The position numbers and the translations under genes were made by a program. A stretch of DNA of 57,070 bases, taken from positions 1 through 57,070 of the forward strand of contig NZ_BAABFL010000474.1 in NCBI RefSeq assembly GCF_039540975.1. Reading direction: 5' to 3'. Source of the stretch: Kistimonas scapharcae. Its GTDB lineage: Bacteria; Pseudomonadota; Gammaproteobacteria; Pseudomonadales; Endozoicomonadaceae. This document shows positions 33,622 through 40,430 of the stretch, in pieces (the stretch's first letter is position 1; each line of letters starts with the position of its first letter). The notes below the pieces were generated by a model. That model had not been told where the DNA came from. It worked only from the letters and a program-made list of their open reading frames with translations, and searched no databases.

Positions 33622-33786
33622 TTATTTACTATCATCAGAAATGTTATTTAGCTTTGTTTTAAGCCTGATCATTTCCTTATGAATTGTTTCCTTCTTGGTT
33701 TTTAGTGTGTCGATTTCATCCTGCAAACCAATCAATTGACATTCCATTTCTTCGATATGGTTTTCTAGCATTTCTCTAATGTTCAT
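33622..33786 (-). CDS. 54-residue coiled-coil microprotein, unknown
   Basis: This small gene has a ribosome binding site (AGAGGA) 9 bases before its ATG. The product starts MNIREMLENHIEEMECQLIG and continues with heptad-like charged helix (DEIDTLKTKKETIHKEMIRLK). It overlaps the end of the upstream gene by 11 bases, as in a tightly packed operon. The whole protein is probably one coiled coil. I recognise no family. Confidence 0.6.
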   Translation of the reverse strand: MNIREMLENHIEEMECQLIGLQDEIDTLKTKKETIHKEMIRLKTKLNNISDDSK

Positions 33787-34114
33787 TTTCTTTTTCCTCT
33801 AATAGTGCTGACTTCATTTCGTCCATGAATTTTTGATGATGGTATGGAGCGTGATCGTCAACATCCATTCCGTATTGCTTGAAACGTTTGTAGGCATCTT
33901 CCAGAAGATCACGAAGCCTGCGGTTGTCTTCACCAAGAGCATGATTGAACTCTCTCAGTTTTGCTGCATCTTCTGGTGTGCAACCCTCTGGAAAATATCT
34001 TGCGTACCAGTGATCGAATTCATTTCTGAGGCAAATATTGGAACCCTCTAAGAGGGCAGTCCCAAGATCAAAGCCAGCCTGGTATGCATCCCAGTAACGG
34101 TTATTCGTGGTCAT
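33776..34114 (-). CDS. Phage protein of unknown function (112 residues)
   Basis: The protein starts MTTNNRYWDAYQAGFDLGTA. Aromatic residues are prominent in the first half (EFDHWYARYFPEGCTPED), and a charged helical second half (REFNHALGEDNRRLRDLLEDAYKRF) looks like a coiled coil. I do not recognise it. It is in the leftward operon between the coiled-coil microprotein and a 100-residue unknown. The ATG at 34114 is chosen because the upstream extension overlaps the preceding gene in another frame. Confidence 0.5.
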   Translation of the reverse strand: MTTNNRYWDAYQAGFDLGTALLEGSNICLRNEFDHWYARYFPEGCTPEDAAKLREFNHALGEDNRRLRDLLEDAYKRFKQYGMDVDDHAPYHHQKFMDEMKSALLEEKENEH

Positions 34115-34118
34115 GGCT

Positions 34119-34421
34119 TTACCCTGCAATCCGTCGGCTAACAGCCGCAACCATGTTTGCTTGCCCGTCTTTGATATCCACCTTGCCCAGGCAGTGCACA
34201 TATTCACCACTGATGGCTGACTGCATGGGCGAGGTCAAATACAGTAGTCTGCCGAGCAACCGTGAAAGCGCATCAATATCGCAGAACTCTTCCTCAGCCC
34301 ATTCCAGAACCTCATCCCAGATATCGTCCTCAGAATTGGCGTCAAACTTTTCCGGATAGGCCGCAACGATCAGTTCGTACAGTTCCAGATCATCAATGGG
34401 TTTTGCATTTTGAATTGACAT
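34119..34421 (-). CDS. Acidic phage protein of unknown function (100 residues)
   Basis: This acidic, helical protein contains KFDANSEDDIWDEVLEWAEEEF and LSRLLGRLLYLTSPMQS, and opens MSIQNAKPIDDLELYELIVA. No family is recognised. The start has only a weak ribosome binding site. The next gene starts 4 bases after it in the leftward operon. Confidence 0.5.
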   Translation of the reverse strand: MSIQNAKPIDDLELYELIVAAYPEKFDANSEDDIWDEVLEWAEEEFCDIDALSRLLGRLLYLTSPMQSAISGEYVHCLGKVDIKDGQANMVAAVSRRIAG

Positions 34422-34434
34422 AATTGATTTCTAA

Positions 34435-34557
34435 TCAATGAAAATGGCAAAAGCCGCTAATACTGGTCTGAACCATTGCATCCAAAGCCATGCAAATCAC
34501 CTGTTCACCAATCCAGAGACCGGCAGCGGTTAAGAGGACAGCGGTTTTGCACTTCAT
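34435..34557 (-). CDS. 40-residue phage microprotein, unknown
   Basis: The ATG at 34557 has GAGG 6 bases upstream. The product opens MKCKTAVLLTAAGLWIGEQV, a hydrophobic helix that could be a short membrane segment or signal, and ends ISGFCHFH with several Cys and His. It is too short to assign. It sits between two larger operon genes with small gaps. Confidence 0.4.
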   Translation of the reverse strand: MKCKTAVLLTAAGLWIGEQVICMALDAMVQTSISGFCHFH

Positions 34558-34565
34558 ATCAAACC

Positions 34566-34760
34566 TCATTCGGTGGTCGGTACCGGTTGCGGGTGGTTCG
34601 CAACTGGCCGTGTGAAATCTCCGCAGTCATCGTTCGGGCAGTGGTCGCCGGAGGGGGACAGGCAGTCGCGTGTCTTGTCCCACCAGATTTCGCCGCACTC
34701 ATCGCAGACAAAGAAGCGGATCCCGGGCACGGCCTTTCTGGGTGATGGGTATTTATCCAT
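34566..34760 (-). CDS. Zinc-ribbon phage protein (64 residues)
   Basis: Cysteine pairs FVCDECGEIWW and HCPNDDCGDF, about 25 residues apart, form a likely zinc ribbon. Such small phage proteins may bind DNA or RNA polymerase, but the role here is not known. The start at 34760 follows AAGGTGTGAC and begins MDKYPSPRKAV; an upstream ATG at 34799 would overlap the preceding gene. It is part of the leftward operon. Confidence 0.55.
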   Translation of the reverse strand: MDKYPSPRKAVPGIRFFVCDECGEIWWDKTRDCLSPSGDHCPNDDCGDFTRPVANHPQPVPTTE

Positions 34761-34761
34761 G

Positions 34762-35019
34762 TCACACCTTGAGCAATTCGTTAAAACGTGACTTGTCACG
34801 CAGCATTACACGATGTGCGCCGTGCAGGAGCCGGGTTATCAGTTCGCCCTGTTCCTCAAAGCCGCCGACCTTCATCATGTCGTCCATGCAATCGCGAGTG
34901 CCCTGGTAAAGCTCAAAGTTGATCGTGTGAGCGCCGCATGCTGCCTTGTGGGCTCGCTCCCGTTCGCGCTGCTTTCGCTTTCGATCTCTGGCGGCTTCGC
35001 GCTTTGCTTCTGGGGTCAT
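34762..35019 (-). CDS. Basic phage protein of unknown function (85 residues)
   Basis: A strongly basic, arginine-rich N-terminus (AKREAARDRKRKQRERERAHK) is followed by a helical part (NFELYQGTRDCMDDMMKVGGF, then QGELITRLLHGAHRVM) that could be a dimerising DNA-binding fold such as ribbon-helix-helix. I cannot assign it. GGAGACGG lies before the ATG, within the end of the alpA-like gene. Confidence 0.5.
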   Translation of the reverse strand: MTPEAKREAARDRKRKQRERERAHKAACGAHTINFELYQGTRDCMDDMMKVGGFEEQGELITRLLHGAHRVMLRDKSRFNELLKV

Positions 35020-35022
35020 GGA

Positions 35023-35232
35023 TCAAACCGTCTCCATGTCAGCGATCCACTGGTTCACATCAGACTCCCGATAGCCGACCGCCTTGGGGCCGATCTGCAC
35101 CCGTGGCGGCAGGCGTCCTTCCTTCTCCCAGCGCCAGAGGGTGGTGCGTGCGCGGATGCCCAGTCGCTGCATCAGTTCATCAGGACGGATGATGCGGTCA
35201 GGCTTGGCGGTGTGTGCGGTGTTCTCAGCCAT
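35023..35232 (-). CDS. AlpA-like helix-turn-helix regulator
   Basis: This 69-residue protein has a MerR-like helix-turn-helix with the AlpA pattern: DELMQRLGIRARTTLWRWEKEGRLPPRVQIGP, then AVGYRESDVNQWIADM. AlpA-family proteins in prophages regulate excision and integrase expression. GGAGG lies before the ATG. Its position on the integrase side of the CI region fits an excisionase or regulator role. Confidence 0.75.
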   Translation of the reverse strand: MAENTAHTAKPDRIIRPDELMQRLGIRARTTLWRWEKEGRLPPRVQIGPKAVGYRESDVNQWIADMETV

Positions 35233-35244
35233 GGTGGCCTCCAG

Positions 35245-35469
35245 TCAAAACAGTTCAATCTGCCCATGCACGGGCTCGGGTTTACGGAATACCGGCACGC
35301 TGACGCCATGCTCAACGATCCGGCGGCGCAGCACGTGCCCGTGTTCGATCAGGTCAGACAGCTGCTGCATCCGGTCCTGCCGTTCCTGTCGGCGGAAGTG
35401 CGCCATCAGTTCGCCCCCTGGCATCCAGTCGTGCTGGGGCAGGATGGTGACGATCGGGTTGATGCTCAT
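35245..35469 (-). CDS. Phage protein of unknown function (74 residues)
   Basis: It opens MSINPIVTILPQHDWMPGGE. The middle is basic and helical (HFRRQERQDRMQQLSDLIEHG), and it ends VFRKPEPVHGQIELF. This may be a small winged-helix DNA-binding protein, but the evidence is weak. The ATG overlaps the stop of the tandem LuxR-domain gene by four bases. Confidence 0.45.
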   Translation of the reverse strand: MSINPIVTILPQHDWMPGGELMAHFRRQERQDRMQQLSDLIEHGHVLRRRIVEHGVSVPVFRKPEPVHGQIELF

Positions 35470-36011
35470 GGCATGAACACCTGTTTCGGCAGCAGCAGGC
35501 CGGACATCATGGCCTTGGCTACCGCCGTCCGGCTGTTGTTGGTGGCCAGCTTTTTGAAAATATCCTTGCTGAACACATGGACGGTTCGGGGCGACACATC
35601 AAAGATGGTGGCGATAGCGGGATAGGATTTACCTTCCGCCAGCCATGCCAGGGTGCTGGCCTGTCGGGGTGAGAAGGTTCGGCCTACCACGACATAGCGT
35701 GGGCTCTGGACGAACACCGGTGGCTGATCGCTGGCAATCGGTTCCGGCTTCTGCTTCGGTGTGATCTCGCCATGGGTCATCGCATCAGCAATCGCGCCGG
35801 TCAGGCTGCTGGCGTCCATGGCTTCCTTGAGCGCCCCGCAATGCTGCATGACCGTGCGTTGTGCCCGGCAGAAGTAGGCGGCGATCTCCGGCGTTGACAG
35901 GCCTTCCGTCAACAGCAGCAACACTTCTGCCTGCTTGCGGGTGAGCCTTCCGGTTTCGATCACGTAGTTTTCCGTCTCTGCCCGAACGGTTTTCTGTGTT
36001 GTGCGGCTCAT
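35466..36011 (-). CDS. Regulator with two LuxR-type helix-turn-helix domains in tandem
   Basis: This 181-residue protein is built from two LuxR_C-type domains joined by a linker. The first (about 21-85) contains LTRKQAEVLLLLTEGLSTPEIA. The second (about 110-178) contains FSPRQASTLAWLAEGKSYPAIA. Both have the normal LT.RE..VL..La.G.s..eIA layout with partial loss of the conserved Glu. There is no receiver or ligand domain. Tandem LuxR domains in one protein are unusual. It is coupled by four-base overlaps to both neighbours in the leftward operon. Confidence 0.65.
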   Translation of the reverse strand: MSRTTQKTVRAETENYVIETGRLTRKQAEVLLLLTEGLSTPEIAAYFCRAQRTVMQHCGALKEAMDASSLTGAIADAMTHGEITPKQKPEPIASDQPPVFVQSPRYVVVGRTFSPRQASTLAWLAEGKSYPAIATIFDVSPRTVHVFSKDIFKKLATNNSRTAVAKAMMSGLLLPKQVFMP

Positions 36012-36286
36012 GCGGCAGCCTCCGCGTTGGTCAGCATGCCCTGAAGGTCGCTGATGATGGTGGCCAGTTGTTCAGGTGCTTCTTCGCTTGGTAGAAAAGC
36101 ATCTTTGTCGTAGATCTTGTTCTCAGTGGTATATTTCTCACCCGGGGCAGGATCCCAGCCATACACATTAAGGCTTGAGTTCCCATTCCTGTAACCTGAC
36201 AAATGGCAAACCATTTCTGCTATGCCTGCCTCATTGATCGCTGCAACCAGTGCCATGATGAGCTGCATTTTTTGCAAATGTTTCAT
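36008..36286 (-). CDS. Phage protein of unknown function (92 residues)
   Basis: It opens MKHLQKMQLIMALVAAINEA and continues with HLSGYRNGNSSLNVYGWDP, then an acidic C-terminus. No family is recognised. Four-base overlaps with the two adjacent genes show that it belongs to the same translationally coupled operon. Confidence 0.45.
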   Translation of the reverse strand: MKHLQKMQLIMALVAAINEAGIAEMVCHLSGYRNGNSSLNVYGWDPAPGEKYTTENKIYDKDAFLPSEEAPEQLATIISDLQGMLTNAEAAA

Positions 36287-36543
36287 GCTGCTTCCTCCGC
36301 TTTCAGAAGGCTTCTCAACTTGCGAAGGGTTCCTGTGATCTTGCTGACGGCGTCGTCCTTTCCAAGATCGATGCGGGCTTCGTGGGTAACTTCAAACATT
36401 CTGCCGGTAGTTGGCATAACCCTGACGTGCATGCTGTTGTCAAGACCATCGAAAACGACGGATGAATGGTATCGCCACTCTGAGGACAACTGTGCCGACA
36501 GTGTCAGCACCCGTCCTGCCAGGCTGAACAGGGGCTTGTTCAT
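36283..36543 (-). CDS. Phage protein of unknown function (86 residues)
   Basis: A beta-rich middle (SSEWRYHSSVVFDGLDNSMH, VRVMPTTGRMFEV) is followed by a basic helical end (ITGTLRKLRSLLKAEEAA). The family is not recognised. It ends in the same EAA pattern as its downstream neighbour and is joined by ATGA-type overlaps. Confidence 0.45.
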   Translation of the reverse strand: MNKPLFSLAGRVLTLSAQLSSEWRYHSSVVFDGLDNSMHVRVMPTTGRMFEVTHEARIDLGKDDAVSKITGTLRKLRSLLKAEEAA

Positions 36544-36722
36544 GCTGCCACCTCACACTGGCTGATGATGGTGGCCGTCCACATGCCGTTGCGCTTGCTG
36601 CACTTCCAGCGGTACACCTGTCCGTTTTTGTGCAGGCAGATGATGGCCGCCATCACGTCGGAGAAGTACGGGTATCGGATGACACAAGGTTCCATGGTCT
36701 GTTCCCAAATCAGTTCATTCAT
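36540..36722 (-). CDS. Phage protein of unknown function (60 residues)
   Basis: This aromatic-rich small protein opens MNELIWEQTMEPCVIRYPYF and contains HKNGQVYRWKCSKRNGMWTA, likely a small beta-sheet domain. No family is recognised. It overlaps the LuxR-type regulator gene upstream and the 86-residue gene downstream. Confidence 0.45.
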   Translation of the reverse strand: MNELIWEQTMEPCVIRYPYFSDVMAAIICLHKNGQVYRWKCSKRNGMWTATIISQCEVAA

Positions 36723-37111
36723 GCCGCACGCAGCGGCGCCAGTTCACGGATATTCCGGCCGGAGCGCACAACGCGCACCACCCTTGGCGTGGTCCTTACC
36801 GGACGGGAAGGGTTGTCGCTGGCCGGCGCCGCGACGATCTGAGTGACAACCAGCAACAGGCACAGGGGTTTGAGGATGCCCAGGCAGAACGCGGTGCAGA
36901 CCGCATGCGCCTTGTCAGAAACCCCCAGCTTGTGACTTACACGCCCAATGTATGTCCGTGCCGTTTCCACCGAGACGCCCAGCACCTCCGCCAGCTCCGT
37001 CTGCTTCCTGCCCTGCGCGATCTGGGCCAGCACTTCGGTTTCCCGTTGTGTCAGCCAGGGATTCGGCAGCGCCTCGAACAGCTCAGTGCGGATGGTGGTG
37101 CTGGTGGTCAT
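36719..37111 (-). CDS. LuxR-type regulator with a hydrophobic segment
   Basis: This 130-residue protein has a canonical LuxR_C helix-turn-helix at about 20-70: LTQRETEVLAQIAQGRKQTEL, then VSVETARTYIGRVSHKLGVSDKA. A hydrophobic stretch (PLCLLLVVTQIVAA, about 85-98) follows and could be a membrane segment or a buried helix, then a basic, arginine-rich tail. It is the first gene of the leftward operon. The ATG at 37111 gives the expected start MTTSTTIRTEL. Confidence 0.68.
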   Translation of the reverse strand: MTTSTTIRTELFEALPNPWLTQRETEVLAQIAQGRKQTELAEVLGVSVETARTYIGRVSHKLGVSDKAHAVCTAFCLGILKPLCLLLVVTQIVAAPASDNPSRPVRTTPRVVRVVRSGRNIRELAPLRAA

Positions 37112-37178
37112 GGTGTTTCGCCCGTTTGTTGCCCTCGGAATCAAATATAACAATTGATGTATTTAATCGCAAACAAAA

Positions 37179-37194
37179 AACATCAAAAGATGTT
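37179..37194. promoter_or_regulatory. Palindrome upstream of the leftward operon, possible operator
   Basis: AACATCAAAAGATGTT is a perfect 6-bp inverted repeat with a 4-base spacer. It lies about 70 bases before the first gene of the leftward operon, in AT-rich DNA where its promoter is expected. It could bind CI, Cro or a LuxR-type protein of the same prophage. Confidence 0.5.
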
Positions 37195-37202
37195 AAAGGT
37201 GC

Positions 37203-37232
37203 AAAAAAAAACGACCTGACGGCCGTTTTGTG
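37203..37232 (-). terminator. Terminator after the CI gene
   Basis: On the minus strand, ACGGCC and GGTCGT form an imperfect stem around a short loop, followed by a run of nine T. It lies about 20 bases beyond the CI stop and separates CI transcription from the leftward operon. Confidence 0.7.
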
Positions 37233-37251
37233 AAAGTGGTGCGGGTGGTAT

Positions 37252-37992
37252 TTATAGATTGAATGGAACCACGTTGGGTTTGATGACGTGCCGGTTGTCC
37301 GGTATCAGGTCTTTAAAGCTGAGGTTGGCGTCTGGCCAGGTACGGAACTCCAGCACAACGCCGACCAGATCGGCCAATTCCTCCAGTGGCATGGATGGAT
37401 AGTTCGGATTAAGTGGCTTGAGAAGATAGCCGCCTTCCGGGTTGGCGACGATCTGACGGACAACCGGAAAGGGTGAATCCTTGATGTTGGTCAGTACGTA
37501 ATCGGTCAGCACCATCTGTGAGCCTGGATCGACCAGCACCAGTCCGCCGGTGGTGATCATGGGGGCTAGTCCGTCATCCGTGCATACCGTAAAAAAGGCC
37601 TTGTCAGTCACCCTGCTCTGTAGTTTGTCGGTGATGGTCAGGCGGGAATGAATATTGTCGTCTAGTCTTTTCCGGATATGCTGGGGCAGATAGACAGGCA
37701 GTCCGCCATCACCATAGAACGGCGAGAGTAATTCCTCATCGCTGCCGTCCATGGTTCCTTTGCCCGTGGCCAGCCAAAGAAAAGACACCTTCAAAAACTC
37801 GGCAGCTTTCATCAGCTTGGTAACGCCGACTTCGCCACGTTTGTTTTTGTTCTGCTCCATCTTGAAGACGGCCGTTTGGGTTATTCCTTCCATAACCTTC
37901 CCTAGCTCGCCTTGGGTGACCATGTAGTCACGCCCTAATCGCCCAGGCGCAGTTTCCCGTGCGTATTTCAGTCTGTCCCCAATAGTGTTCAT
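37252..37992 (-). CDS. CI-like repressor with degenerate S24 peptidase domain
   Basis: This 246-residue protein has an N-terminal XRE helix-turn-helix (about 1-75: VTQGELGKVMEGITQTAVFKM) and a C-terminal LexA/CI-like domain ending LLKPLNPNYPSMPL, close to lambda CI. The catalytic serine position reads DGLAP instead of (N/D)SM.P (Gly141), and the lysine position reads VVRQI (Arg179). No Ala-Gly or Cys-Gly cleavage pair is seen in the linker. It likely represses the lytic genes but probably cannot self-cleave. GGAGGG precedes the ATG at 37992. Confidence 0.85.
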   Translation of the reverse strand: MNTIGDRLKYARETAPGRLGRDYMVTQGELGKVMEGITQTAVFKMEQNKNKRGEVGVTKLMKAAEFLKVSFLWLATGKGTMDGSDEELLSPFYGDGGLPVYLPQHIRKRLDDNIHSRLTITDKLQSRVTDKAFFTVCTDDGLAPMITTGGLVLVDPGSQMVLTDYVLTNIKDSPFPVVRQIVANPEGGYLLKPLNPNYPSMPLEELADLVGVVLEFRTWPDANLSFKDLIPDNRHVIKPNVVPFNL

Positions 37993-38045
37993 TTGCCCTC
38001 CAGAACAACCCCCATATTTTATCACCCGATCACAATTACAACGCG

Positions 38046-38093
38046 AATATGACTAAAGATGTTGATAAGAGTCCGATATGCTTTTAATATGAC
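38046..38093 (+). promoter_or_regulatory. cro promoter and AATATGAC repeats in the divergent control region
   Basis: In the 124-base gap between the CI and Cro genes, TTGATA (38062-38067) and TAATAT (38085-38090) are 17 bases apart, a strong sigma70 promoter reading towards cro. The octamer AATATGAC occurs at 38046-38053 and 38086-38093, 40 bases apart; the second copy overlaps the -10. These may be operator parts. Confidence 0.65.
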
Positions 38094-38116
38094 GATTGAT
38101 GAATTAAGGAAAAACT

Positions 38117-38401
38117 ATGGATAATTCGCCATACGAAAAACTCTGTCGTTACTTTCTTGGCGACCTTCCTGTCAGCGTCAGGGGCAGGCCTCGAAAGGGT
38201 AAGGCAACCACTAAGGATCTTGCGGTATGCCTTGGCATTCGTCACGAAACCATTCTGCGCTGGCCGTTGGTTACTGGAACCCATGAAAGGGTGATTCCTC
38301 CAAGAAGTGCAAAAACCATCGAGCGTCTGAGTAACGGGGCAGTAAAGGCTGAAGAAATCAGGGAATACGCCAGCCAACACCAAAGCGGTGAAGCGGCATG
38401 A
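38117..38401 (+). CDS. Cro-like helix-turn-helix protein
   Basis: This 94-residue protein sits in the cro position, divergent from CI. A DNA-binding core TTKDLAVCLGIRHETILRW lies near residue 31, with a basic RPRKGKATTKD stretch before it. AAGGA precedes the ATG. It is the first gene of the rightward operon and likely switches from lysogeny to lysis by competing with CI. The HTH match is by eye. Confidence 0.65.
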   Translation: MDNSPYEKLCRYFLGDLPVSVRGRPRKGKATTKDLAVCLGIRHETILRWPLVTGTHERVIPPRSAKTIERLSNGAVKAEEIREYASQHQSGEAA

Positions 38402-38628
38402 ACATTCAGGGGGCGTGTGATTGTCAGTATAGGACAGTCGTACAGAACAACAGTCTGCAGATGCGGACAACAGGCAAGAAAGTGTTGAGAAAGACAGAAA
38501 GTGAAAAGCCCGGCGGGCGACCGGGCTTCTCGGGGGCATTGATGAGTGTTTTTGGGAACAGACTCTTCAATAGAGAAATCATTATGACGGATAACTGGAC
38601 GTTTGGCCAGTACTGCGGGGGCAACTAA
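38398..38628 (+). CDS. Phage protein of unknown function (76 residues)
   Basis: The first half is poorly structured and basic (LQMRTTGKKVLRKTESEKPG); the end reads DNWTFGQYCGGN. No family is recognised. It overlaps the Cro-like gene by four bases and the O gene by one, so it is part of the rightward early operon in cII position. It has no clear helix-turn-helix. Confidence 0.45.
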   Translation: MNIQGACDCQYRTVVQNNSLQMRTTGKKVLRKTESEKPGGRPGFSGALMSVFGNRLFNREIIMTDNWTFGQYCGGN

Positions 38629-39707
38629 TGGGCACGGTTCACCAGTTTCCGCCAATACCGGCGCAAACCGACACCGAGACCGGCGCAGGCCGGAAGAAGG
38701 CACGCATGGAGGACGGGTACACCGGCCTTGCGAATGAACTGATCGAGGAGCTGATGAAGGCGGAGTACCGTCTGTCTGGCCGTGAGTACTGCATCCTGCT
38801 GGCAGTGGTCCGCAAGACCTTCGGCTACAAGAAGTCAGCGGACTGGATCGCGCTGTCGCAGTTCACGGAACTGACCGGCATCGGCAAGACTCACGTTCAC
38901 CTGGTCATCAAGGGGCTGGTGGCTCGCAACATGCTGATCCGTTCCACCAACGGCAATGACCAGAAGCTGGCGATCAATACCGTGATCGGCAACTGGCTGA
39001 AAGAGAACCCGCTGAAAGCCGAGCAAACCCGCAAGCGGAAAGGCCGGAAACAGCCTCAAAAAGTGGTGGAAAATACCGTTACCGGATTGTGTAAGGATAT
39101 TACCGGATACGGTAATAAGAGTGATGTATCCGGTAATAAACACGCCGTATCCGGTAACCACAAAAGAAAAAGAAATAAACCAAATATTAATACTCTAGTC
39201 GACGACGCTGACGCTTCATCGACGCAGACGGTTGATAAAACCCCTGATCTGCCTGTTCAACAAAAACAAACCGCGAAGGCACCGGCAAAGCGTCAGGCCA
39301 GCTACCGGTTTGAGGATTGTGACCGCCGGTTTGCCCAGACCATGCTGGACGACATCAACCGCATCACCCCGATCACCGTGACCGCCAACCTCAACGCCTG
39401 GGCGAACGATATCCGCCTGCTGCGTGAGGCGCTGGTGAAGAACGGGCAGGACGCCCGCCTGATTGCCAAGGTCTGGCAGTTCGCCAACACCGACGCCTTC
39501 TGGCAGTCCAACGTCAAAAGCGCGAAGAAATTCCGTCAGCAGTTCAGCACCCTGTATCTGAGAGCCCAGTCCCGTCATCTGGAGAACCGTCATGAAAACC
39601 GCACAACAGGCGCTGGCCACAGTGGCGCAGCAGATCCACACACCCAGTTCTTCGGCAATGTCGGCCGCGAATCCTTCACAGACGAGGACTACGACACAGT
39701 TCTCTAG
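38628..39707 (+). CDS. Phage replication protein O-like
   Basis: This 359-residue protein has an N-terminal Phage_rep_O domain (about 30-130): DGYTGLANELIEELMKAEYRLSGRE, then the winged-helix YKKSADWIALSQFTELTGI. The low-complexity middle is encoded by the origin repeats. The C-terminal region RFAQTMLDDINRITP... is probably for interaction with P or helicase. O proteins bind origin iterons and recruit replication factors. The P-like gene overlaps its 3' end by 116 bases. Confidence 0.87.
   Translation: MGTVHQFPPIPAQTDTETGAGRKKARMEDGYTGLANELIEELMKAEYRLSGREYCILLAVVRKTFGYKKSADWIALSQFTELTGIGKTHVHLVIKGLVARNMLIRSTNGNDQKLAINTVIGNWLKENPLKAEQTRKRKGRKQPQKVVENTVTGLCKDITGYGNKSDVSGNKHAVSGNHKRKRNKPNINTLVDDADASSTQTVDKTPDLPVQQKQTAKAPAKRQASYRFEDCDRRFAQTMLDDINRITPITVTANLNAWANDIRLLREALVKNGQDARLIAKVWQFANTDAFWQSNVKSAKKFRQQFSTLYLRAQSRHLENRHENRTTGAGHSGAADPHTQFFGNVGRESFTDEDYDTVL
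39079..39198 (+). other. Iteron replication origin inside the O gene
   Basis: The 9-mer TTACCGGAT occurs at 39079-39087 and 39100-39108, and its inverse ATCCGGTAA at 39128-39136 and 39149-39157. Each pair is spaced by exactly 21 bases, two helical turns. AT-rich DNA follows from 39158 to about 39198. Iterons within O next to an AT-rich unwinding element are the lambda origin layout. Confidence 0.8.
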
Positions 39708-40338
39708 ACAATCCGAAGCCCTGGCGACTGACCTTTTCAGGGTGTTCGAGCTGTATTGGCCACTGATGATGAGAAAGGCGTGGCCATCAGTTGATCTGCA
39801 GGGTGTGGCCAAGGGTGAGTACCAGCAACACTGGGCAGGGCTGACAACACGGCAGATCAGCGACGGCATCGAGAAGCTGAGAACGTCCGACCGGAAGTTC
39901 ATGCCAAACCCAACCGAGTTTGTCCGTGACTTTTGCATGACCACGGCCCGTGACCTCGGCATCCCCAGTGTTCAGATGGCATGGCAGGAGGCTTGCGAGC
40001 ACAGCCACGAGATCGAGCGCTGGCAGTGGAGTAACGGGATTGTTCCGAAGGTGGCGAGCCTGACCGGATGGCATCGGATCCGCACCGGCGAACGGTTGGA
40101 CGACACCCGTGCAGCATTCGAGGAGCACTACACGACCACCGTCGAGCGGGTACTGAACGGAACCAATGTGGCGGACGAGCTGAAGCACCAGGCACTGCCC
40201 GATTACCAGAACATCCCGCAGGCCGAGAAGCAGGAACGCTATGCCGCCATGTTGCGCCAGAAGGAACTCAACGCAATGGGCATCCCGGACAAGATGAGAC
40301 ACGGCGATTTTATGTCACGCATGAGGGCCGCCCTGTGA
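39592..40338 (+). CDS. Phage replication protein P-like
   Basis: This 248-residue protein has the replication P pattern: FELYWPLMMRKAWPS near residue 50 and LRTSDRKFMPNPTEFVRDF near 100. P proteins bind host DnaB helicase and load it at the phage origin. It overlaps the O gene by 116 bases in another frame; GGAG lies before its ATG at 39592. Confidence 0.85.
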   Translation: MKTAQQALATVAQQIHTPSSSAMSAANPSQTRTTTQFSRQSEALATDLFRVFELYWPLMMRKAWPSVDLQGVAKGEYQQHWAGLTTRQISDGIEKLRTSDRKFMPNPTEFVRDFCMTTARDLGIPSVQMAWQEACEHSHEIERWQWSNGIVPKVASLTGWHRIRTGERLDDTRAAFEEHYTTTVERVLNGTNVADELKHQALPDYQNIPQAEKQERYAAMLRQKELNAMGIPDKMRHGDFMSRMRAAL

Positions 40339-40430
40339 GCCCTGAGCAGATAACCACAATCGTCAACGCCACTGCGGTACTGGTGGCCATGGCGGGAATG
40401 TTAATGGTGACCCTGGGAGCGAACGAGTGA
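40335..40430 (+). CDS. 31-residue membrane microprotein
   Basis: The GTG start overlaps the P stop by four bases (GTGA) and the stop overlaps the next ATG by one. The product MSPEQITTIVNATAVLVAMA continues into GMLMVTLGANE, a single hydrophobic helix with short polar ends. Precise overlaps at both ends support translation. Function unknown. Confidence 0.5.
   Translation: MSPEQITTIVNATAVLVAMAGMLMVTLGANE

Noticed and set aside
40068..40430. 120-residue frame overlapping the P-like gene
   Set aside because: Most of it is an out-of-frame shadow of P; only its last 32 codons, starting at the GTG at 40335, look like a real microprotein gene.
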